Assembly: GCA_004293285.1 (NCBI GenBank)
Contig: RDYF01000031.1
Coordinates: 1 to 35,131, forward strand
Length of the DNA: 35,131 nt
Direction of reading: 5' to 3'
Origin: Verrucomicrobiota bacterium
GTDB lineage: Bacteria > Verrucomicrobiota > Verrucomicrobiia > Verrucomicrobiales > Akkermansiaceae
Below, piece by piece: positions 16,312-25,855 of the stretch; position 1 is the stretch's first letter, and each line of letters begins with the position of its first letter. Below the pieces are notes generated by a model, which was given only the letters and a program-made list of their open reading frames with translations, was not told where the DNA came from and searched no databases. The position numbers and the translations under genes are program-made.

Positions 16312-17064
16312 ATGCGTGTCTTCCTGGTCTTATTTCGCAAAGAACTCCGTGCTTTCCTGCTCAATCCCTTGGGCTGGCTCGTGGTGGCTTTTGTCGTGAT
16401 CATGCACGGAGTTTCCCTCTCGACCGCAATGAAGGCTTTCAGCGATACTCCGCTGACGCAGAGTTTGGTCTACGTGGCCATGCACACGCCCGTGTTCTGG
16501 TTCTACTTTCTCTTCATCTTCCCGCTGCTGACGATGAAATTGTTCGCCGACGAACAGCGGTCGGGAACCTTAGAAACACTGCTGACCGCCCCTGTCAAAA
16601 CTTGGCAGGTGGTCTTGTCCAAGTATGCTGCTGCGCTGGTTTTTTATGTGATCTTGTGGACGCCTAGTTACCTGCAATTCCAGCTCTACCCCTGGATCAC
16701 CGACTTGCCACCGGCTTGGAATCCTGGAGCGATGATTGGCACTTACACCATTCTCTTTCTGATGGGCATGTTCTTTCTCGCCATCGGCTGTTTTGCCTCG
16801 TCGTTGACTTCCAATTCGATTGTCGCCGCCATCTTGACGCTTGGTCTGCTGTTGTTTCACTACTTCCTCGGTTTTGTCACCACCATCTGGGGCGAAAATT
16901 TTGCGGGAGCGGCCTTTTTCCATTATATTTCTGCCAAGCAGCACATGCATTACTTTTGCAACGGACTGCTCGATACTCGCGTGGCGATGCTGTATCTCAC
17001 TTTTACCCTTTTCACCCTAGCCTTGACGTTTCAAGTGCTGGATTTCCGCCGCTGGCGTCGCTAA
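16312..17064 (+). CDS. ABC-2-type permease (GldF-like)
   Basis: 250 residues with about six membrane helices. It starts MRVFLVLFRKELRAFLLNPLG, the pattern of ABC-2 permeases, and contains FADEQRSGTLETLLTAPVKTWQVVLSK, which is typical of the GldF/NosY group. It is followed 15 bases later by a GldG-like gene and then a DUF4340 gene, the conserved trio of this transport system. The ATP-binding subunit usually found just upstream (GldA-like) is not in this window, and the upstream neighbour is an SDR. In Bacteroidetes the homologues support gliding. In other phyla the cargo is unknown. Confidence 0.88.
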   Translation: MRVFLVLFRKELRAFLLNPLGWLVVAFVVIMHGVSLSTAMKAFSDTPLTQSLVYVAMHTPVFWFYFLFIFPLLTMKLFADEQRSGTLETLLTAPVKTWQVVLSKYAAALVFYVILWTPSYLQFQLYPWITDLPPAWNPGAMIGTYTILFLMGMFFLAIGCFASSLTSNSIVAAILTLGLLLFHYFLGFVTTIWGENFAGAAFFHYISAKQHMHYFCNGLLDTRVAMLYLTFTLFTLALTFQVLDFRRWRR

Positions 17065-17079
17065 TTCTTCCTCTGTCTC

Positions 17080-18621
17080 ATGTCGGATTCTTCTACTCCA
17101 TCCTCTGCCAAAAGCTCGCTGAATCGCTGGAGCATCGGCTCGCTGGCGATTCTGCAAATCGCCTCGTTGCTGATCATCACCATCGCGTGCAATTTTTTGT
17201 GCAGTCAATATTTCCTGAAACGCGATCTGAGTCGCGGTGAAAACTACAGTCTCTCGGAATGGACCAAGGGACTTCTGGCTTCGCCGGCGGTGCGTGATCG
17301 CGCGACTACGATCAAGATCATCGTCGCCTTTCGTCGCTCCACTGCGCTGACGGAGCGCGTGCGTGTTTTGGCCGATGAATACGCACGTCATTCTCACGGC
17401 AAAATTGTCGTCGAACGCCTCGACCCCGTGCGCAATGTCGATCGCTCGCTGCAAATTGCCGAGACCTACAACCTCGCCGCTCACGGTGGTGTGTTGAATC
17501 GCGAGGATTTGGTCATCATCGATGCCCGGGCCGATCACCGCGTGCAGGCGACCAAAGACGACGCACCGTACATTCGCTTTGTGACGCATGAACAAATGGT
17601 CACGTATGAAAATGATCAGGGGAAATCCGCTCGACGCATGAACTCGTTTCTCGGCGAAGACCGCATCACCACCGCCCTTTTGAGCGCGATTGAGGGCAAA
17701 CCGCGTAAAATGTATTTTCTCGCCGACAAAAGCGATTTTCAGACCGAAGTGCCCGGCAATTCTTGGTCGGTGATGCGCGATGCCCTACTAACGCAGAACA
17801 TCGTTCCTGTGCCTGTGAGCATGAATGAGTTCGACGCCATTCCCGACGATGCCGCAGGACTGATCATTGCCGCCCCGCGCTATGATTTCACCAAGGAAGA
17901 AATGAGCATGATCAAGGAATACTGGAACCGTCCTCGCAGCAACATCATGGTCATCCTCCGTGCCCGTCAGACACCCGATGCCCTGCGCGCCTTTTTGCGC
18001 GAACACGGCGTCACTCCCCGACGCGACCAGATTTTGACGACCAAAGGAAAAAACACCATTTATCGAGTCGATGCCACTTTTTCCAACGGCATGGAATTCA
18101 CCCGCGATTTTTGGTCAAAAAGCACCAGCTTCGATGGCTCTAGCTCGTCGCTCGAAGTCCGTGAAGGTGCAGAAGATTTGATCAATCGGCGCATTTCTCC
18201 AACCAAGCTGATCGAGTCGGCGCCACAGTATTGGGGGGAAACCAATGCCACCATGAAAAATCCCTCATTCAGCGAAGTCGAGGATCGACCCGGTCCACTG
18301 ACTCTGGCTGCCGCAGTGATCCGCGGTGCTGCCAATGATGACCGATTTGCCGATCAAATCTCGCGCATGGTGGTGATTTCGAATGCAAGCTTTCTCGAAC
18401 CCAGTGCTCTGCGCACGGAGAATATGGACTTTTTTAACGCCTGCGCCAACTGGCTCGTCGGTCGCGAAGAGATGTCGGGCACTGGTCCGCGCAAGCTTGG
18501 CACCTTCAAGCTGCCACTACTGAGCAGTCAAGCGACGCTGATCAATCGCATCAATTTGTTTTTCTTCCCCGCGGGCATCCTGCTCCTCAGCTTGTTCATT
18601 TGGAACGCTCGACGCGCCTAA
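17080..18621 (+). CDS. GldG-like ABC transporter auxiliary protein
   Basis: 513 residues with one N-terminal membrane helix (ILQIASLLIITIACNFLCSQYF), a large extracytoplasmic domain and a C-terminal membrane helix (INLFFFPAGILLLSLFIWN). The sequence KRDLSRGENYSLSEWTKGLLAS is the family signature after the first helix (compare D-x-T-x-x-k-x-Y-S-L-S). GldG-like proteins work with a GldF-type permease. The downstream DUF4340 gene starts inside its last codons (overlap 18600-18621) and is probably translationally coupled. Confidence 0.86.
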   Translation: MSDSSTPSSAKSSLNRWSIGSLAILQIASLLIITIACNFLCSQYFLKRDLSRGENYSLSEWTKGLLASPAVRDRATTIKIIVAFRRSTALTERVRVLADEYARHSHGKIVVERLDPVRNVDRSLQIAETYNLAAHGGVLNREDLVIIDARADHRVQATKDDAPYIRFVTHEQMVTYENDQGKSARRMNSFLGEDRITTALLSAIEGKPRKMYFLADKSDFQTEVPGNSWSVMRDALLTQNIVPVPVSMNEFDAIPDDAAGLIIAAPRYDFTKEEMSMIKEYWNRPRSNIMVILRARQTPDALRAFLREHGVTPRRDQILTTKGKNTIYRVDATFSNGMEFTRDFWSKSTSFDGSSSSLEVREGAEDLINRRISPTKLIESAPQYWGETNATMKNPSFSEVEDRPGPLTLAAAVIRGAANDDRFADQISRMVVISNASFLEPSALRTENMDFFNACANWLVGREEMSGTGPRKLGTFKLPLLSSQATLINRINLFFFPAGILLLSLFIWNARRA

Positions 18622-20561
18622 TTTCTCTTTTGCTGACTGTGAGATCCGTCGCCTCTACCATCTTCCTCTGCTTCGTCGCCTTCATCATGCTGGCGCTCAC
18701 CGGCATTTACCTCGTGCGGGGCAATCTCGATCAAATTTTCGGCGTGCCACCGACTCCCATTGGGGAACGACTCTACACGGATTTTACCCCACAAGACATC
18801 ACGGAAATTCATCTCAGCTCGAATGATGCCAAGGCCACTTTCTCGCGCATCCAAGGAGTCTGGATGATGACCTCGCCCGTCAAGGATCGGATGGATCCAC
18901 GATGGGCGAAAACTCTGATCGATTTCACTCTCGCCACTCGCGCGGCGGATGTAATTCCTAACGAAAAAATCGACAACACCCAAGCGGGACTGACCGATGG
19001 CATGATCAGTGTGCGCCTCGGTGACCAGCACGGTAAAGCGCGCGCGCGATTCATCATCGGACGTCGCACCGGTTGGCTGCACTTTGATTCGCAAACACAG
19101 GAAACGGTGCCGACCATTTTCTTGCAGCCTCGTGACCGCAGTCGCAAGAGTCACATTTACGCCTGCACCGGCGACATCCGCTCCATCTTCAAAGAAAGCT
19201 TCCGCTTTTTCCGCGACCACCAGCCGTTTCTCTTTGCACCATCGCAGTTGGATAAAATTCATGTCAAGTCTGCCGCTTCTGAATTTGTGTTAGAAGGACA
19301 AGGCAATCGCATCCCATGGCGCATCACCAAACCGCAAAAGCTCGCAACGGAGCCTGAGGAAATGAAACAATTCATCGAATCCGGGCTTTTTTCTCTGCGC
19401 GCCATCCGATTGATGGATCGCGCCAAAGTCAATCTTCCAAGCAACCCGGAAGCCATCGACCTCGCCATTACCATTCACAGCAAGGGACAGGCTCATCCCG
19501 TCACTCTATCGATCTACCCTCCCGCCGACGACAAAGCCACCACGGTCTTTGCAACCGTGTCCGACCGCCCAAACACGGTGTTTGAACTTCCGCTTCGGCC
19601 CTATCTTGATCTCGTCTCGCTCTCGGAATTGCCTCTGCGGAATTACAATGAACTGCGTTCGCAAAAGCTGATCGATCTCGACCACAAGAAACTTCAAACA
19701 ATCGAAATTCTGCCACGTCAGCAGCAAGAAATCCGCCTGCAACGTCCACCGCGGGGACTTTGGCAAATCCTCCCCGACGATGGTCCGCCCATGCCGCTGA
19801 ATGAAGCTGCACTCTATCAGTTTCTCAAAATCATCACCAGCGCGAAAGTCGCAGGTTTCCTCACCGATAGCGCATTTCTCACCGATGAAGCGCAGGATGA
19901 AATGCGATACGGTCTCCACGAGCCATTGCTGACTCTGCGCTTTGGATCTCTCGATCAGCAAGTGACCCAATTGCGCTTCGGTCGCGACAAGGATGGCAGT
20001 TTGTGCGCGCATTGCGATTCGAGTGACACCAAGCACACGATTGTCAAAATGCCCGATGATTTTCTCAGCACCTTGCCTCTGCGATTGCGACAGTGGAAGG
20101 ATACGCGCTTGCTCGCCATCGCTCCGATGGACTTTGTCAACTTGGAGCGGTCCCTGCCTCAACAACCGACAGTCCGACTCTCATATCGCGACCGCGATGA
20201 ATCGTGGCAGGTCGATCAAAATGGCGAAGATGTGAGCGCGAAGCTCAATCCCAGTCGCGCCGCCAAGTTGCTCGAAGTCCTCGGCGATTTGCGCGTCAAT
20301 CGATGGCTCAGCGAGTCGGATGCCGATGCCCTCCACGCACTGGAAAAGCCCGCCATGACCATGCATCTCATCTCACGACAACTCAATGAGTTCGGTGAGT
20401 CCACTGGCTTGAGCAACAAAACCCTGGAAGTCACACCTGTCTCGACACAAGGCAAGAGTGAGTTTTTCTACGGTCGACTCTCCGGCACCAGCGATCTTTT
20501 CGTGCTCGATCGTCGCACAGCTCTGCTGCTGGCGCTCGATCTTTTTGCCGAGAGCGATTGA
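18600..20561 (+). CDS. DUF4340 domain protein
   Basis: 653 residues if TTG 18600 is used. TTG 18630 and GTG 18639 are alternatives, and no ATG precedes the membrane helix. One N-terminal membrane helix (STIFLCFVAFIMLALTGIYLV) is followed by a long extracytoplasmic part made of repeated beta-rich DUF4340-type modules (for example ITEIHLSSNDAKATFSRIQGVWMMTSP, IRLQRPPRGLWQILPDDG and VRLSYRDRDESWQVD). DUF4340 proteins follow GldG-like genes in many genomes and are thought to belong to the same exporter. It ends 10 bases before a convergent gene. Confidence 0.82.
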   Translation: MERSTRLISLLLTVRSVASTIFLCFVAFIMLALTGIYLVRGNLDQIFGVPPTPIGERLYTDFTPQDITEIHLSSNDAKATFSRIQGVWMMTSPVKDRMDPRWAKTLIDFTLATRAADVIPNEKIDNTQAGLTDGMISVRLGDQHGKARARFIIGRRTGWLHFDSQTQETVPTIFLQPRDRSRKSHIYACTGDIRSIFKESFRFFRDHQPFLFAPSQLDKIHVKSAASEFVLEGQGNRIPWRITKPQKLATEPEEMKQFIESGLFSLRAIRLMDRAKVNLPSNPEAIDLAITIHSKGQAHPVTLSIYPPADDKATTVFATVSDRPNTVFELPLRPYLDLVSLSELPLRNYNELRSQKLIDLDHKKLQTIEILPRQQQEIRLQRPPRGLWQILPDDGPPMPLNEAALYQFLKIITSAKVAGFLTDSAFLTDEAQDEMRYGLHEPLLTLRFGSLDQQVTQLRFGRDKDGSLCAHCDSSDTKHTIVKMPDDFLSTLPLRLRQWKDTRLLAIAPMDFVNLERSLPQQPTVRLSYRDRDESWQVDQNGEDVSAKLNPSRAAKLLEVLGDLRVNRWLSESDADALHALEKPAMTMHLISRQLNEFGESTGLSNKTLEVTPVSTQGKSEFFYGRLSGTSDLFVLDRRTALLLALDLFAESD

Positions 20562-20571
20562 GTGCTTTTTC

Positions 20572-21702
20572 TTATGAAAACAAAGCCCGCACCATTTCCG
20601 TGCTGCGCGCTCCGGGCATCACGCTGAGCTCCATTTGGTTCATCACATACGCAAAGCTCAATCCCGATGCTGGATCGCCAAAGGCGTGACTGCCTCCTGC
20701 TCCCGGATGCCCAAAAGCGGCATGATCTGGCCCGTAGGTCTGACGCAACTTCGCGCCGCTGGCATCGATGGGATCGAGCTGACAACCACAACTGTAACTC
20801 ATGGTCTGCAACAAAACTTGATCTTCCCCCTGCACTTGCCGCTGTTGCAAAGCCTGTTGCACCGCTGCGGTCAACGGACTGGGAATGCAGCCCATCGCCG
20901 CTTGATAAAATTGCGCCAGCGCGCGCGCACTGCCCACGCCTCCCATCGCGGGAAATCCCGCAGCCCACGCCTTGGGATCGTTCATTTCTTGCACCGCATG
21001 CAGCCCGCGCGGCGAGAGAAAAGCCCGACGCGTCATGGTGCCTTCGGTCATGAAGTCGCGATAGAAGCCTTTCTCGGTATCGCTCTTCTCCGCTCGACCC
21101 GGCACTAGGCTCGCCACCCGCGACCACTCACTTTCCGGCAAACCCATCCAGAAATCCCAGTTCATCGGAGCGGCGATTTCTCGTCGCCACCAAGCGCCCA
21201 AAGGCTGCCCCGTGAGACGTCGCACGGACTCATCGAGCAAGAAACCAAAGGTCCGCGGGTGATAGCCAAGTCCCGACCCAGGCCGCCATGCCGGGACTTG
21301 GTTTTCGATCGCCGCTACCACCGTCGCGTGATCCCAGACCTTGCTCGCTTGATCCAATGCCGCGAGACCACATTGATGGGAAAGCATGTCGGCAAAGCGG
21401 ACTTCGGCTAACGGAAATCCCGACCACACTTCGCGCACCGGAGTTTTTTCGTTCAAACCACGACTCTCGAGTGCGTGCAGCAAAGTCGCCGATGCAGGAG
21501 CCTTGGTGGCGGAGTAGACAGGCACGATGGTATCAGCCGTCCAGATGCGAGACTTTTCCCGATCTCGATACCCGAGATGACGACGCAGCACTTCTTCGCC
21601 GCGCCAGTAAACGACAACCTCCGCGCCCAACTCACGACCATCGGCAAAGTTTTGTTCGAACACTTGCTCGACGGCGGCGATGCTTGCTAGCGAAATACTC
21701 AT
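20572..21702 (-). CDS. Serine beta-lactamase-family hydrolase (esterase/class C-like)
   Basis: 376 residues from ATG 21702, which has GAGG just upstream. GTG 21711 would add three residues. It shows the SxxK motif SATK (S64, K67 by this start), a Tyr-containing second motif in LGYHPRTFGFLLDE, and an HxG-type third motif in AFGHPGAGGSHAFGD. No signal peptide is seen, so it is probably a cytoplasmic esterase or peptidase of the EstB/LACTB type rather than a secreted antibiotic-resistance enzyme. It is convergent with the DUF4340 gene and divergent from aroB. Confidence 0.87.
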   Translation of the reverse strand: MSISLASIAAVEQVFEQNFADGRELGAEVVVYWRGEEVLRRHLGYRDREKSRIWTADTIVPVYSATKAPASATLLHALESRGLNEKTPVREVWSGFPLAEVRFADMLSHQCGLAALDQASKVWDHATVVAAIENQVPAWRPGSGLGYHPRTFGFLLDESVRRLTGQPLGAWWRREIAAPMNWDFWMGLPESEWSRVASLVPGRAEKSDTEKGFYRDFMTEGTMTRRAFLSPRGLHAVQEMNDPKAWAAGFPAMGGVGSARALAQFYQAAMGCIPSPLTAAVQQALQQRQVQGEDQVLLQTMSYSCGCQLDPIDASGAKLRQTYGPDHAAFGHPGAGGSHAFGDPASGLSFAYVMNQMELSVMPGARSTEMVRALFS

Positions 21703-21777
21703 CGCCCTCACTCATGGAGCAGTCGCCCGGAAAAAACAATTCTTTTCAGTTCGCCCATTTTTCGCCAAGCTCTGCCT

Positions 21778-22872
21778 GTGCACGAAGTCTCTGTTGATCT
21801 CTCTGAACGGTCCTACTCTGTGAAAGTTGCCGAGGGCATTCTCGCCCAAGCTGGCCTTTTTCTTCAGCAAGCACAACTTCAGGGAAAAGCCGCGATTGTC
21901 TCGGATTCTACCGTCGCCCCGCTGCATGCAGCCACTCTGGAAAAATCTCTCCAAGCAGCAGGCTACGTCTGCACCTTGCACACAGTGCCGTCCGGAGAGG
22001 CATCGAAGTCGCTCTCTCATGCCGAGACCCTCTGCCGCTCTCTCGCCGCAGCAGGCCATGATCGGAAGTCTTTCATCATCGCTCTCGGCGGCGGCGTGGT
22101 CGGCGATCTCGCCGGCTTTGTCGCGTCGATTTTCTACCGTGGCATTCCCTTTGTCCAAATTCCCACCACCATCGTCTCGGTCGTCGATTCTTCTGTCGGC
22201 GGCAAAACGGGCGTGAATATCGCCGAAGGAAAAAATCTCGTCGGCTGTTTTCACCAACCTCGACTGGTCCTTGTCGATCCTCTGGTCTTGCACACTCTTC
22301 CCGATCGCGAATACCGCGAAGGCTTTGCCGAGGCCATTAAGCACGCGGCCATTCGCGATGCCGATATGCTGCAGGACCTCGCCGCGCTCGACCCGCTTTC
22401 CCGCCATGTGCCCGCCGCACTGATCGCCCGCAATATCGCCATCAAGGCTCGTATTGTCGAAGCCGATGAACACGAAACGCTAGGCATCCGCGCCTTGCTG
22501 AACTTCGGCCACACCATCGGTCACGGCATCGAAGCCAGCCGACCCTATGGCGAGATTTTTCACGGCGAAGCCATTTCTCTCGGCATCCGCGCCGCCTTGG
22601 AGTTGTCGGAAAAAATCGCCGGTCTGCCCGCGACGGAATCGCGCACGATTCTTGACTTGCTGAAAAAATTCGACCTCCCCCTCACGCTGCCCGACGAAAT
22701 TACGACGGACCTCGTGCTGGAGAAATTGTCGCGCGACAAAAAATTTTCCTCAGGTGCCATTCGCTTCGTGCTGTTGCGCCTCGCGGGCGATGCCTACGTC
22801 GATGCCACCGTGACCACAGCGGATCTGCGAGCGGCGATCGACCACTTACGCATCCCTGTGACAAATGCGTAA
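21778..22872 (+). CDS. aroB: 3-dehydroquinate synthase
   Basis: 364 residues from a GTG start that matches the family N-terminus (VSVDLSERSYSVKVAEGIL). AroB converts DAHP to 3-dehydroquinate, step two of the shikimate pathway, with NAD and a divalent metal. Visible motifs are the NAD-binding GGGVVGDLAGF, then PTTIVSVVDSSVGGKTGVN, and the metal ligands Glu in GFAEAIKHA and two His in NFGHTIGHGIE. It is a complete, normal-length enzyme. A 60-base gap separates it from the HtrA-like gene. Confidence 0.96.
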   Translation: MHEVSVDLSERSYSVKVAEGILAQAGLFLQQAQLQGKAAIVSDSTVAPLHAATLEKSLQAAGYVCTLHTVPSGEASKSLSHAETLCRSLAAAGHDRKSFIIALGGGVVGDLAGFVASIFYRGIPFVQIPTTIVSVVDSSVGGKTGVNIAEGKNLVGCFHQPRLVLVDPLVLHTLPDREYREGFAEAIKHAAIRDADMLQDLAALDPLSRHVPAALIARNIAIKARIVEADEHETLGIRALLNFGHTIGHGIEASRPYGEIFHGEAISLGIRAALELSEKIAGLPATESRTILDLLKKFDLPLTLPDEITTDLVLEKLSRDKKFSSGAIRFVLLRLAGDAYVDATVTTADLRAAIDHLRIPVTNA

Positions 22873-22932
22873 AACAAATCCCCCCGTTCTCGCCGCTCTA
22901 CTGTCAGCCACTGCTCGGTTTTCTTTTTGCTC

Positions 22933-24942
22933 ATGAAATTCTTCTTCTCTACGCTCTTCGCTGGCCTGTGCCTGATGAGCTCTACCCCCACCTTCGCCGC
23001 GCCCGACATCCAACCTGCCCTCGATGCCGTGTATCCCGCGCTGGTGCGCATTCACGTCGTCTCGGAAAATGGCCAATCGGGTCGCATGCAGAAGAATCGC
23101 GGTTCTGGATCGGGAACCATCATTCACCCCGATGGCTTTGTTCTCACCAATCACCACGTTGCCGGACGCGCCACACGCATGACGGTCCGACTCTCGGATC
23201 GCCAAGAGTGTCGCGCCACGCTGGTGGGCACGGACCCGCTCTCGGACTTGGCGATTTTGAAAATCGATCGACAAGACCTGCGCCAGCCCGATGCTCCCCT
23301 GCCCGTGGCTCGCTTTGGCGATTCTGACTCACTGCAAGTCGGCGATGTGGTGCTCGCCATGGGCAGCCCTGCAGGGCTCTCGCAATCGGTCACGAAGGGT
23401 GTCGTCGCCAACACCCAAATGATCGCTCCGGGCGGCAGCGGTGGTCTCTCGCTCGATGGCGAGGTCGTTGGCGAACTGGTGCGCTGGATTGGTCACGACG
23501 CTGTCATTTTTCCCGGAAATTCCGGCGGCCCATTGGTCAACCTCCAGGGCGAAATTGTCGGGGTGAATGAAGTCGGCATCGGCTCTCTCGGTGGCGCGAT
23601 TCCCTCGAATCTTGCACAAAAAATCGCCAAAATTCTGATCAGTGAGGGCGAGGTGAAACGCAGTAGCATCGGCCTAGCAGTGCAGCCTTTGCTCAAAACC
23701 AGCAAGGCACAGGAAGGCATTCTGGTCGCGGGAACGATCTCCGACTCCCCCGCAGCTCGTGCCGGACTGCTCGCGGGGGATATCATTGTATCGGTCAATG
23801 ATCAAAGCATTGCCGCCGCACGCGCAGCCGAGGACATTCCCGTTTTCAACCGCATCATCCTCGAATCGCCGATTGGCACAGAACTGTCGATCCGCGGCCT
23901 GCGCGGTGAAAAAGCCATGACGTGGAAGGTCAAAACAGAGACCCGAGAACCCATGCTGCCACGCGAAAAGGAATTTCTCGCGTGGGGCATCACCGCGCAC
24001 AATCTTACCCGCTTGCAAGCCAAGGAACTGCACCGCGATTCCGCTGAAGCGGTGGTCATTCAAAGCGTCCGTCCCGGCGGACCAACCGCTGCCGCCAAAC
24101 CAGCTCCCGCCGCTGGCTCGCTGATCACTTCGGTCGATGGCAAAAAAGTGCGAAATTGCGAGGACCTTGCTGCGATCACCACCGAATTGACCCACGATGG
24201 CACGTCGCCTGTACCCGCTCTGGTGACTTATGAACACGATGGCAAAAGCTACCTCACGATCGTCCAAGTCGGCCTCGAAAAAGACCCCGAGCAGGTCGCC
24301 CTCGCCCGCAAGGCATGGCTGGGTGTCTCGACCCAAGTAATCTCCGCCGAACTCGCCACGGCCCTGGGAATTCCCGGACAAAAAGGCATGCGCATCACTG
24401 CCGTCTATCCGCAAAGCCAAGCGGAAAAAGCGGGACTCAAGGAAGGCGATTTGTTGCTGAAGCTCGATGGCGATCCCATCCAAGCATCCCGACCCGAGGA
24501 ATCGGATGTCCTCGCCGAAGCCATTCGCCAGCGCAGCGCCAGCAGCGAGATCGACCTCGAACTCCGCCGCGGCGATCAAGTTCTCACCATCAAGGTCCCA
24601 CTCGAACGCGCTCCAGCATCGACGTCGGAATTGCAAGAATACCACTCAGAAGTGCTCGAATTCAAAGCGCGCGACCTTTGCAAGGAAGACCAACTCCGCG
24701 AACGCTCGAAGGACGATGAAAAGGGCGTGCTCATCACCAGCGTCGCGAATGCCGGCTGGGCCGCACTCGCCGGTCTGCAAAGCCAAGATCTGCTGCGCGC
24801 CATCGATGGCAAACCGATCGATTCCATCACGACACTGCAATCAGTCATCGATGACATTGAAAAAAACAAACCGTCGCACATCACCTTTTTTGTCAAACGC
24901 GGCATTCTGACCCGCATGATTGAAATGGAACCTACTTGGTAA
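22933..24942 (+). CDS. HtrA/DegP-like periplasmic serine protease with PDZ repeats
   Basis: 669 residues from ATG 22933, giving a clean signal peptide (MKFFFSTLFAGLCLMSSTPTFA). The trypsin-like domain has a full catalytic triad: H75 in LTNHHV, D105 in LSDLAIL, S197 in FPGNSGGPL. About three PDZ domains follow: one around ILVAGTISDSPAARAGLLAGDII, one around MRITAVYPQSQAEKAGLKEGDLL, and a last around VLITSVANAGWAALAGLQSQDLL. A further degenerate unit lies near AVVIQSVRPGGPTAAAKP. Typical HtrA proteins have one or two PDZ domains. The role is presumably quality control in the cell envelope. An inactive relative is encoded 36 bases downstream. Confidence 0.9.
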   Translation: MKFFFSTLFAGLCLMSSTPTFAAPDIQPALDAVYPALVRIHVVSENGQSGRMQKNRGSGSGTIIHPDGFVLTNHHVAGRATRMTVRLSDRQECRATLVGTDPLSDLAILKIDRQDLRQPDAPLPVARFGDSDSLQVGDVVLAMGSPAGLSQSVTKGVVANTQMIAPGGSGGLSLDGEVVGELVRWIGHDAVIFPGNSGGPLVNLQGEIVGVNEVGIGSLGGAIPSNLAQKIAKILISEGEVKRSSIGLAVQPLLKTSKAQEGILVAGTISDSPAARAGLLAGDIIVSVNDQSIAAARAAEDIPVFNRIILESPIGTELSIRGLRGEKAMTWKVKTETREPMLPREKEFLAWGITAHNLTRLQAKELHRDSAEAVVIQSVRPGGPTAAAKPAPAAGSLITSVDGKKVRNCEDLAAITTELTHDGTSPVPALVTYEHDGKSYLTIVQVGLEKDPEQVALARKAWLGVSTQVISAELATALGIPGQKGMRITAVYPQSQAEKAGLKEGDLLLKLDGDPIQASRPEESDVLAEAIRQRSASSEIDLELRRGDQVLTIKVPLERAPASTSELQEYHSEVLEFKARDLCKEDQLRERSKDDEKGVLITSVANAGWAALAGLQSQDLLRAIDGKPIDSITTLQSVIDDIEKNKPSHITFFVKRGILTRMIEMEPTW

Positions 24943-24978
24943 GTCGCTTCCCCACTCTCCACAACCAAACTAACTACT

Positions 24979-25734
24979 ATGAAATTCATCATTTCACTTC
25001 TCGCCGCCTCACTGCTCCCCCTCGCTGCCGCTTCGGGCCCGCTTAAAGATCAAGCCCTCGCACTCGCGAAAACCCATCAGGATTCGACGCTCTTCATCAG
25101 CGCCGTCGTTAGCATCGAGGTCACCGCCGGCAGCAATCCCACGCAAAAAGAAGAACGCAAGGTCGAGGTCCTCGGCACGGTCCTCTCTGCCGAAGGCTTG
25201 ATTGTCACGCCTCTCAGCACTCTCGATCTGGCCAGCAATATGGATGGTCGCACGGTGAACACCCCGCAAGGGCCCATCACTCTCCAAGCCAAAGCCGACA
25301 TCAAGGAGGTAAAAATCATCATGCCCGATGGCTCAGAAGTCGCCGCCAAGGTCGTTTTGAAGGATGCCGATCTCGACCTCGCTTTCATCAAACCAGAAAA
25401 ATCCGCCGCACCATTTGTCGCCATCGATGCCAAAAATTCTGCCCCAATGAGTTTGCTCGATGACATCATCATCCTCGGACGCATGGGCAAAGACCTCAAT
25501 CGCGAGCCTATGCTGATGACGGGAGAAATCGTCTCTGTCATCAAAAAACCTCGCCTCTTTGGCAAAATGACCGCCAATGCCACAGGCATGCCCGTCTTTA
25601 ATGCCGAAGGCAAATTTCTCGGCATCGGCATCAATCGCCTCAGCTCAAAAACCGCCACCGAAATGAACCTTACGGGCAACACGGTCCTGCTCCCTGCTCC
25701 CGACCTTCTCGAAAGCGCCTCGCAAATCAAATAA
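24979..25734 (+). CDS. Catalytically inactive HtrA-like secreted protein (pseudoprotease)
   Basis: 251 residues with signal peptide MKFIISLLAASLLPLAAASG. The layout matches the protease domain of the upstream gene without PDZ domains. LGTVLSAEGLIVTPLSTL aligns with the GSGTIIHPDGFVLTNHHV region, with S80 where the catalytic His should be. The DLDLAFIK strand keeps the Asp (D133). NATGMPVFNAEGKFLGIG aligns with GNSGGPLVNLQGEIVGVN, placing T202 at the catalytic Ser position. Two of three catalytic residues are therefore lost while the fold markers remain. A role as a binding partner, adaptor or decoy for the active protease is inference from adjacency. Confidence 0.75.
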   Translation: MKFIISLLAASLLPLAAASGPLKDQALALAKTHQDSTLFISAVVSIEVTAGSNPTQKEERKVEVLGTVLSAEGLIVTPLSTLDLASNMDGRTVNTPQGPITLQAKADIKEVKIIMPDGSEVAAKVVLKDADLDLAFIKPEKSAAPFVAIDAKNSAPMSLLDDIIILGRMGKDLNREPMLMTGEIVSVIKKPRLFGKMTANATGMPVFNAEGKFLGIGINRLSSKTATEMNLTGNTVLLPAPDLLESASQIK

Positions 25735-25768
25735 AGCGATCCCTCTGGGAGGTCAGGCGCTGGCCGAT

Positions 25769-25796
25769 GGTGTCGAAGGCCTGCACCTTCGACACC
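25769..25796 (+). other. Perfect 11-bp hairpin without T-run
   Basis: GGTGTCGAAGG (25769-25779) and CCTTCGACACC (25786-25796) pair perfectly around a six-base loop, between the pseudoprotease gene and the sensor-kinase gene. The flank on the plus strand is A-rich (CTCAAAAAAAG), so it is not a standard plus-strand terminator. It may be a factor-independent-like pause, an RNA-stability element or a protein site. Confidence 0.5.
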
Positions 25797-25855
25797 ACAC
25801 CTCAAAAAAAGCATGTTGCTGTTCCCGTCCAATCCACACAAACTCCTCACGATTG

